DNA from: Pelomonas sp965229315 | Lineage (GTDB): Bacteria; Pseudomonadota; Gammaproteobacteria; Burkholderiales; Burkholderiaceae_C | NCBI RefSeq assembly: GCF_965229315.1 | Contig: NZ_CBDDJA010000002.1 | Location: forward strand, 2,356,001-2,420,000 | Reading direction: 5' to 3' | DNA length: 64,000 nucleotides | Shown here: piece after piece, positions 48,996-58,757 of the stretch | Layout: every line of letters starts with the position of its first letter | Position numbering within the stretch: the first letter of the stretch is position 1 | The notes under the pieces: generated by a model | Told to the model about the DNA's origin: nothing | Database searches by the model: none | What the model saw: the letters and a program-made list of their open reading frames with translations, nothing else | Program-made: the position numbers and the translations under genes

Positions 48996-49495
48996 CCCAT
49001 CACGTCAAGCTGCACACCAACCACGGCGAAATCCTCATCGAGCTGGACGCCGAGAAGGCCCCGCTGTCCGTCGCCAACTTCCTGAACTACGTCCGCAGCG
49101 GCCACTACAACGGCACGGTGTTCCACCGCGTCATCAAGGGCTTCATGATCCAGGGCGGCGGCTTCGAAGCCGGCATGAAGCAAAAGCCGACCGAGGCCCC
49201 CATCCAGAACGAGGCCAACAACGGGCTGAAGAACGCCCACTACACGCTGGCCATGGCGCGCACCAACGCGCCGCACTCGGCCACGGCGCAGTTCTTCATC
49301 AACACGACGAACAACGGCTTCCTGGACTTCAAGTCCGAGTCGCCGTCGGGTTGGGGCTACGCCGTGTTCGGCAAGGTCGTCGAGGGCCAGGACGTCGTCG
49401 ACAAGATCGAGAAGTCCAAGACCGCCACGCGCGCCGGCCACGGCGATGTGCCGGCGGAGGACGTCGTCATCGAGCGCGCCGAAGAAATCGCTTGA
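48992..49495 (+). CDS. ppiB: Cytoplasmic peptidyl-prolyl cis-trans isomerase B
   Basis: A 167-residue cyclophilin without signal peptide: VKLHTNHGEILIELDAEKAP at the start, FHRVIKGFMIQGGGF and SATAQFFINT. It is the cytoplasmic counterpart of the preceding gene. Its stop overlaps the next start as TTGA, so translation of lpxH is coupled to it. This ppiB-lpxH order is common in betaproteobacteria. Confidence 0.95.
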   Translation: MTHHVKLHTNHGEILIELDAEKAPLSVANFLNYVRSGHYNGTVFHRVIKGFMIQGGGFEAGMKQKPTEAPIQNEANNGLKNAHYTLAMARTNAPHSATAQFFINTTNNGFLDFKSESPSGWGYAVFGKVVEGQDVVDKIEKSKTATRAGHGDVPAEDVVIERAEEIA

Positions 49496-50238
49496 TTCCC
49501 ACGCTCACGGCCCCGGCGCACTGGCAGCAGGTGGACCTGCTGTCAGACCTGCACCTGGGGCCTGACACGCCGGGCACCCTGGCCCGGCTCGAACGTCATC
49601 TCGCCGAGACGCCCGCACAGGCGGTGCTGCTGCTCGGCGACATCTTCGAGGTCTGGGTCGGCGACGATGCCCGCGGCCAGCCCTTCGAGGCGGGCGTCGT
49701 GCGCCTGCTGCGCCAGGCCAGCGCGCGGCTGGATCTGTTCTTCATGCACGGCAACCGCGACTTCCTCGTGGGGGCCGACATGCTCGCCGCCAGCAGCATG
49801 ACCGCCCTGCCCGACCCCACCGTCCTCGCGGCCTTCGGGCAGCGCTGGCTGCTGGTGCATGGCGATGCGCAATGCCTGGACGACACGGCCTACCAGGCCT
49901 TGCGCCGGCAGGTGCGCTCGCCCGACTGGCAGGCGCAGGTGCTGGCCCAGCCGCTGGCCGCGCGGCAGGCCCTGGGCCGCCAGATGCGCGACGGCAGCCG
50001 CGCCGCGCAGGCGGCGCAGCTGATAGCGACCGACCTCGATGCCCAGGCCTGCCGCGCGCTACTGCGCGAGGCCGGCGCGACGACGATGATCCACGGCCAC
50101 ACGCACCGCCCTGGCCGGCACGAGTTGGGCGACGGATTCGAGCGCGTCGTGCTGTCCGATTGGGACTTCGATGCCACACCGGTGCGTGGCGACGTGATCC
50201 GTCTGTCCGCCGCAGGCCTGGAGCGCCTCCCGCTGTGA
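49492..50238 (+). CDS. lpxH: UDP-2,3-diacylglucosamine diphosphatase
   Basis: A 248-residue calcineurin-fold phosphoesterase that forms lipid X in lipid A synthesis at the inner membrane. Metal ligands are in LLSDLHLG (Asp, His), LLGDIFEVWVGDD, MHGNRDFLVG and HGHTHRP. No ATG fits. The start is taken as the TTG at 49492, which overlaps the ppiB stop; a GTG at 49531 would remove 13 residues. Its own stop overlaps the mtfA GTG start. Confidence 0.92.
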   Translation: MIPTLTAPAHWQQVDLLSDLHLGPDTPGTLARLERHLAETPAQAVLLLGDIFEVWVGDDARGQPFEAGVVRLLRQASARLDLFFMHGNRDFLVGADMLAASSMTALPDPTVLAAFGQRWLLVHGDAQCLDDTAYQALRRQVRSPDWQAQVLAQPLAARQALGRQMRDGSRAAQAAQLIATDLDAQACRALLREAGATTMIHGHTHRPGRHELGDGFERVVLSDWDFDATPVRGDVIRLSAAGLERLPL

Positions 50239-51020
50239 TCCTGAAAGCCCTGACCCGGTGGCGCGAGCAGCGCGCCGTCGAGCGACACGCCATTCCCGAT
50301 GCGCTGTGGCAGCTGACGCTGCTGCGCTACCCCTTCCTGGCCCGCCGCAGCGCCGCGGACCTGGCCGAACTGCGCCGCCTGTGCAGCCTGTTCCTGGCGA
50401 GCAAGGAATTCCACGGCGTCAACGGCTTCGAGGTGACGGACGAGGTGGCGATCGCCGTCGCGGCGCAGGCCTGCCTGCCGGTGCTGCGACTGGGCCTGTC
50501 CTGGTACGACGGCTTCGTGGGCGTCGTCATGCACGCGGGCGAGGTCGTCGCGCAGCGGCGTGTCGAAGACGAGGACGGCATCGTTCACGAGTACGACGAG
50601 GAGCTGGCCGGCGAAGCGATGGAAGGCGGGCCGCTGATGCTGGCCTGGAACGCGGTGGCCGTCAGCGATGACCCGGCCCAGTTCGGCGCGGATGCGGTCT
50701 TCAACGTCGTCATCCACGAGTTCGCCCACGTCATCGACATGCGCGACGGCCTGGCCGACGGGGTGCCGCCGCTGGACGGCGGCAGCGCGGCGCGTGAACG
50801 CTGGATCGAGGTCATCGACGCCGAGTGGGAGCGGTTCTGCGAGCGCATCGACGCCGGCGAGGAGACGCTGATCGACCCCTACGGCGGCGAGGCCGTCGAG
50901 GAGTTCTTTGCAGTCGCCGTGGAGGCCTTCTTCGTGGCGCCGACGGCCATGCGCGCCGAAGAGCCGGCGATGTACGAGCTGCTGGCGGGCTTCTTCAAGC
51001 AAGACCCCCACGCGCACTGA
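50235..51020 (+). CDS. mtfA: Zinc-dependent peptidase of the MtfA family
   Basis: A 261-residue M90-type protein. The zinc motif HEFAH lies at about 161-165 (VVIHEFAHVIDM), with a downstream Glu in AVEEFFAVAVEAFF. E. coli MtfA is a peptidase that also binds the glucose repressor Mlc. The GTG start at 50235 overlaps the lpxH stop (GTGA), and no better in-frame start exists nearby. Last of the TPR-ppiA-ppiB-lpxH-mtfA run, ended by the palindrome at 51047. Confidence 0.88.
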   Translation: MILKALTRWREQRAVERHAIPDALWQLTLLRYPFLARRSAADLAELRRLCSLFLASKEFHGVNGFEVTDEVAIAVAAQACLPVLRLGLSWYDGFVGVVMHAGEVVAQRRVEDEDGIVHEYDEELAGEAMEGGPLMLAWNAVAVSDDPAQFGADAVFNVVIHEFAHVIDMRDGLADGVPPLDGGSAARERWIEVIDAEWERFCERIDAGEETLIDPYGGEAVEEFFAVAVEAFFVAPTAMRAEEPAMYELLAGFFKQDPHAH

Positions 51021-51041
51021 ACGGCTGAAGGCCCGAACAAC

Positions 51042-51074
51042 AAAAAAGGGACGCCGCGGCGTCCCTTGATTTTT
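51042..51074. terminator. Bidirectional terminator between mtfA and clpA
   Basis: AGGGACGCCG/CGGCGTCCCT (51047-51066) is a perfect 20-base inverted repeat. It is flanked by AAAAAA on the left and TTGATTTTT on the right, so it has a T-tract in both directions and serves both convergent genes. Confidence 0.9.
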
Positions 51075-51088
51075 GGCGTGCGGCGGAC

Positions 51089-53416
51089 TCAAGCCGTCGC
51101 GGGCTCCGCCTTGGGCTTGTTGTCCTTGGCCGGCTTGGGCGGCGTGGGCTGGATGTCCAGCACCGTCTCGCCCTTGTCGTCCACGTCCACGCTCAGGCGG
51201 CCACCGTCCACCAGTTTGCCGAAGAGCAATTCGTCAGCCAGCGCGCGGCGGATGGTGTCCTGGATCAGGCGCTGCATCGGCCGTGCGCCCATCAGCGGAT
51301 CGAACCCCTTCTTGGCAAGCTGCTTGCGCAGCGCGTCGGAGAAGCTGACCTCGACCTTCTTCTCCTGCAGCTGGCTTTCAAGCTGCAGCAGGAACTTGTC
51401 GACCACGCGCAGGATGATTTCCTCGTCCAGCGCGCGGAAGGACACGATGGCGTCCAGCCGGTTGCGGAACTCGGGCGTGAACAGCCGCTTGATGTCGGCC
51501 ATCTCGTCGCCCTGCTGGCGCGAGTTGGTGAAGCCGATGGTCGCCTTGTTCAAGGCCTCGGCGCCCGCGTTCGTCGTCATGACGATGATGACGTTGCGGA
51601 AGTCGGCCTTGCGCCCGTTGTTGTCGGTCAGCGTGCCGTGGTCCATGACCTGCAGCAGCACGTTGAAGACGTCCGGATGCGCCTTCTCGATCTCATCCAG
51701 CAGCAGCACCGAATGCGGCTTCTTCGTGACCGCCTCGGTCAGCAGGCCACCCTGATCGAAGCCGACATAGCCCGGAGGCGCACCGATGAGGCGGCTGACG
51801 GCGTGGCGCTCCATGTACTCGGACATGTCGAAGCGGATCAGCTCGATGCCCAGGATGTAGGCGAGTTGCTTGGCCACTTCCGTCTTGCCCACGCCGGTCG
51901 GGCCGCTGAACAGGAACGAACCCACGGGCTTGTCCGGCCGGCCCAGGCCGGAGCGCGCCATCTTGATGGCGGCGGCCAGCGCATCGACGGCCGGATCCTG
52001 GCCGAAGACGACGCTCTTCAGGTCGCGGTCCAGCGTCTTGAGCTTGCTGCGGTCATCGCTGTTGACTGACGCGGGCGGGATGCGCGCGATCTTGGCGACG
52101 ATGTCTTCCACCTCGGCGCGCGTGATGGTCTTCTTCTGCTTGCTCTTGGGCAGGATGCGCTGAGCTGCACCGGCCTCGTCGATCACGTCGATGGCCTTGT
52201 CCGGCAGGTGGCGGTCGTTGATGTACTTGGCCGACAGCTCGGCCGCCGCCTGCAGCGCGCCCAGCGCGTACTTGACGGAATGGTGCTCCTCGAAGCGGCT
52301 CTTCAGCCCCTTCAGGATCTCGATGGTCTGCTCGACCGAGGGCTCGGGCACGTCGATCTTCTGGAAGCGGCGCGACAGCGCAGCGTCCTTCTCGAAGATG
52401 CCGCGGTACTCGGTGAAGGTCGTCGCGCCGATGCACTTCATCTGGCCGGATGACAACGCCGGCTTGAGCAGGTTGCTCGCATCCAGCGTGCCACCCGACG
52501 CCGCACCGGCGCCGATCAACGTGTGGATCTCGTCGATGAACAGCACAGCGTTCGGCTGGTCCTTGAGTGCCTTCAACACACCCTTCAGGCGCTGCTCGAA
52601 GTCGCCGCGGTACTTGGTGCCGGCCAGCAGTGCGCCCATGTCCAGCGAGTAGACGACGCTGTCTGCCAGCACCTCGGGCACCTCACCCTGGGTGATGCGC
52701 CAGGCCAGGCCTTCGGCGATGGCCGTCTTGCCCACGCCGGCCTCACCCACCAGAAGCGGGTTGTTCTTGCGGCGGCGGCACAGCACCTGCACGACGCGCT
52801 CGACCTCGGCCTCGCGGCCGATCAGCGGGTCGATCTTGCCGTCCTTGGCCTGCTGGTTCAGGTTCTGCGTGAACTGCTCCAGCGGCGACGCCTTGGCATT
52901 GCCGCCCTCGCCTTCCTCGCGCTCGCCTTCCTGGCCGGCCTGATTCTGACCGTCTGGTGCCTTGGGCGGCTCCGGATCAGTCTTCTTGATGCCATGGGCG
53001 ATGAAGTTGACGACGTCCAGGCGCGTCACGCCCTGCTGGTGCAGGTAATAGACCGCGTGCGAGTCCTTCTCGCCGAAGATGGCGACGAGCACGTTGGCGC
53101 CGGTCACTTCCTTCTTGCCGCTGCCGGTGCTCTGCACATGCATGATGGCGCGCTGAATGACGCGCTGGAAGCCCAGCGTGGGCTGCGTGTCCACCTCGTC
53201 GCTGCCGCCCACCATGGGCGTGTTTTCCTTGATGAACTGCGTCAGGCTCTTGCGCAGGTCGTCCAGGTTGGCCGCGCAGGCGCGCAGCACCTCCGCGGCG
53301 CTGGGGTTGTCCAGCAGCGCGAGCAGCAGGTGCTCGACGGTGATGAATTCGTGCCGCTGCTGGCGCGCCTCGACGAACGCCATGTGCAAACTGACTTCAA
53401 GCTCTTGCGCAATCAT
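51089..53416 (-). CDS. clpA: ATP-dependent Clp protease ATP-binding subunit ClpA
   Basis: A 775-residue AAA+ unfoldase that feeds substrates to ClpP. An N-terminal Clp_N repeat region is followed by two ATPase modules: Walker A GEAGVGKT (first) and GPTGVGKT (second), with Walker B phrases VLFIDEIHTL and VLLLDEIEKAHPD. The IGL loop for ClpP binding is represented by ATIGFTNS. The start at 53416 has GGAGG five bases upstream and overlaps the clpS stop. Confidence 0.97.
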   Translation of the reverse strand: MIAQELEVSLHMAFVEARQQRHEFITVEHLLLALLDNPSAAEVLRACAANLDDLRKSLTQFIKENTPMVGGSDEVDTQPTLGFQRVIQRAIMHVQSTGSGKKEVTGANVLVAIFGEKDSHAVYYLHQQGVTRLDVVNFIAHGIKKTDPEPPKAPDGQNQAGQEGEREEGEGGNAKASPLEQFTQNLNQQAKDGKIDPLIGREAEVERVVQVLCRRRKNNPLLVGEAGVGKTAIAEGLAWRITQGEVPEVLADSVVYSLDMGALLAGTKYRGDFEQRLKGVLKALKDQPNAVLFIDEIHTLIGAGAASGGTLDASNLLKPALSSGQMKCIGATTFTEYRGIFEKDAALSRRFQKIDVPEPSVEQTIEILKGLKSRFEEHHSVKYALGALQAAAELSAKYINDRHLPDKAIDVIDEAGAAQRILPKSKQKKTITRAEVEDIVAKIARIPPASVNSDDRSKLKTLDRDLKSVVFGQDPAVDALAAAIKMARSGLGRPDKPVGSFLFSGPTGVGKTEVAKQLAYILGIELIRFDMSEYMERHAVSRLIGAPPGYVGFDQGGLLTEAVTKKPHSVLLLDEIEKAHPDVFNVLLQVMDHGTLTDNNGRKADFRNVIIVMTTNAGAEALNKATIGFTNSRQQGDEMADIKRLFTPEFRNRLDAIVSFRALDEEIILRVVDKFLLQLESQLQEKKVEVSFSDALRKQLAKKGFDPLMGARPMQRLIQDTIRRALADELLFGKLVDGGRLSVDVDDKGETVLDIQPTPPKPAKDNKPKAEPATA

Positions 53417-53793
53417 GCGGCCTCCATAATGCACTGCAGGGGGTGGCCGGCGCGCCGGGAGGCGGCCGACACCAACTCCACCTTGGTGGCCGCAACGTCC
53501 TTGGTGAACACACCGCAGACCCCGCGCCCCTCGTGGTGGATTTTGAGCATGATCTGCGTCGCAGTATCCAGGTCATGCCGGAAAAATTCCTGCAGAACCA
53601 TGACAACAAACTCCATCGGCGTGAAATCGTCGTTCAGCAGCAGGACTTGATAGAGCCGCGGGGGCTCGGTCTTCTGCGTCTGGCGCTCGACGACGACCGC
53701 GCCTTCGCCTTCGTCTCGCCCGGGCCTGACGGGAGGCACGGGTGGTGGCGGAGTCGACTGGTTTTGCGGTGGAAGGACGGACAACACAGGCAT
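53413..53793 (-). CDS. clpS: ATP-dependent Clp protease adaptor ClpS
   Basis: A 126-residue adaptor that delivers N-degron substrates to ClpA. The core LYQVLLLNDDFTPMEFVVMVL and MLKIHHEGRGVCGVFTKDVAATKV is conserved. The first 45 residues form a Pro-rich, low-complexity extension, longer than in E. coli. It is coupled to clpA by overlap. A TAGAAT lies only about eight bases before the ATG on the minus strand, so its transcript might have a very short leader. Confidence 0.95.
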   Translation of the reverse strand: MPVLSVLPPQNQSTPPPPVPPVRPGRDEGEGAVVVERQTQKTEPPRLYQVLLLNDDFTPMEFVVMVLQEFFRHDLDTATQIMLKIHHEGRGVCGVFTKDVAATKVELVSAASRRAGHPLQCIMEAA

Positions 53794-53974
53794 GCTGGGG
53801 ATTCTATCGACGGGGGTATCTCCCCTGCCGACCGCAGGCAGTTGGCGACGCCCGACGAAATTGCAAGCATCCCCGGGTCAACCCGGCCGGGAAGGTCCCG
53901 AATTGACGCCTTGCGGCGCCTCTCCAGAATCGGAGCCCGCCTCTACGGGAGGTGCAAAAAAGATGGAGACAAAC

Positions 53975-54217
53975 ATGTTGCTCGGCAAAGTCAAGTGGTT
54001 CAACGATGCCAAGGGCTTTGGCTTCATCGAGCCGGAAACCGGCGGCGATGACGTCTTCGCCCACTTCTCGGCGATCCAGATGGAAGGGTTCCGGACGCTG
54101 AAACAGGGTTGCCAGGTGCAGTTCGACTTGGTGCAAGGGCCCAAGGGCCAACTGGCCCAGAACATCACGCCGACGGAAGCCACAGCGATTGCCGCTGAGC
54201 AGCAGTTGGCATCCTGA
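53975..54217 (+). CDS. Cold-shock domain protein (CspA type)
   Basis: An 80-residue nucleic-acid-binding protein. GKVKWFNDAKGFGFIEPE carries RNP1, and DVFAHFSAI carries RNP2. A short Ala/Gln tail follows. The ATG at 53975 has GGAGAC six bases upstream. An ATG four codons earlier (53963) also has GGAGGT, at longer spacing. The leader is G/C-rich and contains a CCGGG-type inverted repeat around 53874-53891. It is likely an RNA chaperone; whether it is cold-induced is not visible. Confidence 0.93.
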   Translation: MLLGKVKWFNDAKGFGFIEPETGGDDVFAHFSAIQMEGFRTLKQGCQVQFDLVQGPKGQLAQNITPTEATAIAAEQQLAS

Positions 54218-54234
54218 GCCGGGTTCGCGGACAC

Positions 54235-54266
54235 AAGCCCCGTGGCGTGAAGCTGCGGGGCTTTTT
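54235..54266 (+). terminator. Terminator of the cold-shock gene
   Basis: AAGCCCCG pairs with CGGGGCTT across a 13-base loop and is followed by TTT and TGC. It lies 17 bases after the stop. Confidence 0.85.
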
Positions 54267-54427
54267 GCATTGCAGGCCGCCTGCCGGTACTGGTATGGCC
54301 GGATATCGCAAGCCATTGATTGGCGCACCTCGCAACCAACCAGGCCGACTTGCTAGAGTTCATGCCCTGCGCAGGCCACCTGGCACGCCGCGCACCGCAC
54401 GGATTTCCTATTTACCGGACCACGTTC

Positions 54428-56662
54428 ATGACCGCCGAAAAGACCCAGATCGTTTACACCCTGACCGATGAAGCGCCCCGCCTGGCCACTGCCTCGCTGC
54501 TGCCGGTCGTCAAGGCCTTTGCGGCGTCGGCGGGCATCGATGTCGTCAGCAGCGACATCTCGGTGGCCGGCCGCGTCCTGGGCCAGTTCCCCGAACTGCT
54601 GACCGAGGCGCAGCGCGCGCCCGACAACCTCGCGGCGCTGGGCAAGCTCACGCTCAGGCCCGAGGCCAACATCATCAAGCTGCCCAACATCAGCGCCTCG
54701 GTGTCGCAGCTCAAGGCCGCCATCAAGGAACTGCAGGACAAGGGCTACGCGATCCCCGACTACCCCGAAGCGCCCAAGACCGACGAAGAGAAGGACATCC
54801 GCGCCCGCTACAACAAGTGCATCGGCTCGGCCGTGAACCCGGTGCTGCGCGAAGGCAACTCCGACCGCCGCGCACCCAAGGCGGTGAAGGAATACGCCCG
54901 CAAGAACCCGCACCGCATGGACGAGTGGAGCCAAGCATCGCGCTCGCACGTCTCGCACATGCACGACGGCGACTTCTATCACGGTGAGAAGTCCATGACG
55001 CTGGATCGCGCCCGCGACGTGAAGATGGAGCTCATCACCCGCAGCGGCAAGACCATCGTGCTCAAGCCCAAGGTTGCGCTGATGGACCGCGAAGTCGTCG
55101 ACTCGATGTTCATGAGCAAGAAGGCGCTGCTGGCCTTCTACGAAAAGGAAATCGAGGACGCGCGCAAGACCGGCGTGATGTTCTCGCTGCACGTGAAGGC
55201 CACCATGATGAAGGTGTCCCATCCCATCGTGTTCGGCCATTGCGTGCGCATCTTCTACCGCGATGCATTCGAGAAGCACGGCAAGCTGTTCGACGAACTG
55301 GGCATCAACGTCAACAACGGCATGGTGGACCTGTACACCAAGATCGCCACGCTGCCGAGTGCCAAGCAGGACGAGATCAAGCGCGACCTGCATGCCTGCC
55401 ACGAGCACCGTCCCGAGCTGGCGATGGTGGACTCGGCCAAGGGCATCACCAACTTCCACTCGCCCAACGACGTCATCGTCGACGCGTCCATGCCGGCGAT
55501 GATCCGCAGCGGCGGCAAGATGTACGGTGCCGACGGCCGCCTGAAGGATGTCAAGGCCGTGATGCCGGAATCGACCTTCGCCCGCATCTACCAGGAGATC
55601 ATCAACTTCTGCAAATGGCATGGCGCGTTCGACCCGAAGACCATGGGCACCGTGCCCAACGTCGGCCTGATGGCCCAGCAGGCCGAGGAATACGGCTCGC
55701 ACGACAAGACGTTCGAGATCCCCGAAGACGGCGTCGCCAACATCACCGACCTCGCCACCGGCGAGGTGCTGATGAGCCAGGACGTCGAGCAGGGCGACAT
55801 CTGGCGCATGTGCCAGTGCAAGGACGCCGCCATCCGCGACTGGGTGAAGCTGGCCGTCACGCGCGCCCGCAACTCCGGCATGCCGGTGGTGTTCTGGCTG
55901 GACCAGTACCGCCCGCACGAGGCGCAGCTGATCACCAAGGTCAAGATGTACCTGCACGAGCACAACACGGCCGGTCTGGACATCCAGATCATGAGCCAGG
56001 TGCGAGCCATGCGTTACACGCTGGAGCGCGTCATCCGCGGCCTGGACACCATCAGCGCCACCGGCAACATCCTGCGCGACTACCTGACCGACCTGTTCCC
56101 CATCATGGAACTGGGCACCTCGGCCAAGATGCTGTCCATCGTGCCGCTGATGGCCGGCGGCGGCATGTACGAGACGGGTGCCGGCGGCTCGGCCCCCAAG
56201 CACGTGCAGCAGCTGGTGGAAGAGAACCACCTGCGCTGGGACTCGCTGGGCGAATTCCTGGCGCTGGCCGTGAGCCTGGAGGACGTGGGCCTGAAGACCA
56301 AGAACGCCAAGGCCACGGTGCTGGCCAAGGCGCTGGATGCGGCCACCGGCAAGCTGCTGGACAACGGCAAGGGCCCCAGCCCCAAGACCGGCGAGATCGA
56401 CAACCGCGGCAGCCACTTCTACCTGACGCTGTACTGGGCGCAGGAACTGGCCGCGCAGACCGAAGACGCCGAGCTGGCGGCGCGCTTCAAGCCGCTGGCC
56501 GAGACGCTGACGGCCAACGAGGCCAAGATCGCGGCCGAGCTGAAGGAGGTCCAGGGCAAGCCGGCGGATATCGGCGGCTACTTCCTGCCGGACGAGGCCA
56601 AGCTGGACAAGGTCATGCGCCCCAGCGCAACGTTCAACGCGGCACTGGCTTCGCTGCGCTGA
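54428..56662 (+). CDS. icd: NADP-dependent isocitrate dehydrogenase, monomeric type
   Basis: A 744-residue monomeric IDH (about 80 kDa class), converting isocitrate to 2-oxoglutarate with NADPH formation. It starts KTQIVYTLTDEAPRLAT and carries KLPNISASVSQLKAAI, CIGSAVNPVLREGNSDRRAP, and MELGTSAKMLSIVPLMAGGG near the C-terminus. It is unrelated in sequence to the dimeric enzyme encoded just downstream on the other strand. The ATG at 54428 matches family N-termini; the ribosome site is weak. The 160 bases upstream after the csp terminator hold nothing else I can name. Confidence 0.96.
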   Translation: MTAEKTQIVYTLTDEAPRLATASLLPVVKAFAASAGIDVVSSDISVAGRVLGQFPELLTEAQRAPDNLAALGKLTLRPEANIIKLPNISASVSQLKAAIKELQDKGYAIPDYPEAPKTDEEKDIRARYNKCIGSAVNPVLREGNSDRRAPKAVKEYARKNPHRMDEWSQASRSHVSHMHDGDFYHGEKSMTLDRARDVKMELITRSGKTIVLKPKVALMDREVVDSMFMSKKALLAFYEKEIEDARKTGVMFSLHVKATMMKVSHPIVFGHCVRIFYRDAFEKHGKLFDELGINVNNGMVDLYTKIATLPSAKQDEIKRDLHACHEHRPELAMVDSAKGITNFHSPNDVIVDASMPAMIRSGGKMYGADGRLKDVKAVMPESTFARIYQEIINFCKWHGAFDPKTMGTVPNVGLMAQQAEEYGSHDKTFEIPEDGVANITDLATGEVLMSQDVEQGDIWRMCQCKDAAIRDWVKLAVTRARNSGMPVVFWLDQYRPHEAQLITKVKMYLHEHNTAGLDIQIMSQVRAMRYTLERVIRGLDTISATGNILRDYLTDLFPIMELGTSAKMLSIVPLMAGGGMYETGAGGSAPKHVQQLVEENHLRWDSLGEFLALAVSLEDVGLKTKNAKATVLAKALDAATGKLLDNGKGPSPKTGEIDNRGSHFYLTLYWAQELAAQTEDAELAARFKPLAETLTANEAKIAAELKEVQGKPADIGGYFLPDEAKLDKVMRPSATFNAALASLR

Positions 56663-56678
56663 TCGGGGATCGCCAATG

Positions 56679-56705
56679 AAGCGGGGCGCCATTGGCGCCC
56701 CGCTT
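56679..56705. terminator. Shared terminator between the two isocitrate dehydrogenase genes
   Basis: AAGCGGGGCGCC-ATT-GGCGCCCCGCTT forms a 12-bp stem with a three-base loop, followed by TGTTT on the plus strand. It lies 16 bases after the monomeric enzyme's stop and downstream of the dimeric gene from the other side. Confidence 0.88.
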
Positions 56706-56781
56706 TGTTTCTATCGCCGGGTCTAGACGCAGCGGCGCGCGCTGGCCTGACGCTCCATGACTCGGGCCTGGCCGCGCCGGC

Positions 56782-58035
<1,254 letters not shown>

Positions 58036-58096
58036 GGCTGGGAGCAGGCTTTCGCATGGGGCGAGAGAAACGAAACCCCGCGAGTTTATGGCCGCG

Positions 58097-58726
58097 TCAG
58101 CAGGCCAGCGCCACGCGCTCCCACACCCCGTGCGCCAGCGCCCAGCCCGAGGCGGCGGCGAGGCCGAGCCCGGCCAGGCGCAGCGCCGGCGACGCATCGC
58201 CGACGCGGCGCGGCAGCCGTGCGACCCAGGCCGGCGCAACGGCCAGCCCCAGCGTGCTCGTGACGGCGAAGGCAGCCATCGCGAGGCCGCCGCCCAGCGC
58301 CGAGTTGGACAGCGCCGACAGCAGCAGCGCCGCATGCAGCAGGCCGCACGGCATCGCGACCCAGGCCAGGCCGGTCATGAAGCCGCGCCCCGGCGCGGGG
58401 CGCCAGCGCACATGGGCCAGCCACACGGGCACCCGGCCGCGCACGAGCAGGCTGAGGCCGAGCACGAGCAACGCCGCCTGCAGCAGCGCCCACAGCGGCT
58501 GCAGCACGGCAGCCCCTTGCGACATGCGCGCCAGCAGTTGCGCCGACCCGGCCGCCGCCACGCCCGCCGCGCCGTAGCCCACCAGCCGGCCGGCCAGCAG
58601 GCGCATCTGCTCGCGCCGGCCGCGCGCGGCGAGCGCGCAAGGCGTGCTGCACATCAGCGCGCAGTGCGGCGCCGCAGCCAGGCCCATCAGCGCGGCAGAC
58701 CCGATGAGCGCGGCGTCGAGGCTCAT
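58097..58726 (-). CDS. TauE/SafE-like (UreH-domain) membrane protein of the cco region
   Basis: A 209-residue inner-membrane protein with about six hydrophobic segments, beginning with GLAAAPHCALMCSTPCALA. The His-Cys...Cys arrangement in the first helix is typical of the group found beside cbb3-oxidase genes. It is annotated variously as a sulfite exporter or cytochrome-biogenesis protein and is suspected of roles in copper handling. It lies 31 bases after hemN in the same orientation. Function is inferred from context. Confidence 0.82.
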   Translation of the reverse strand: MSLDAALIGSAALMGLAAAPHCALMCSTPCALAARGRREQMRLLAGRLVGYGAAGVAAAGSAQLLARMSQGAAVLQPLWALLQAALLVLGLSLLVRGRVPVWLAHVRWRPAPGRGFMTGLAWVAMPCGLLHAALLLSALSNSALGGGLAMAAFAVTSTLGLAVAPAWVARLPRRVGDASPALRLAGLGLAAASGWALAHGVWERVALAC

Positions 58727-58757
58727 CGCAGGCTGCCGGGTTCGTTCACGGGCACCT

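Noticed and set aside
54353..56692. A 779-codon open frame antisense to the monomeric isocitrate dehydrogenase
   Set aside because: It is a high-GC mirror of a strongly conserved gene, with no recognisable domain and a His/Ala/Gly/Val-dominated composition.
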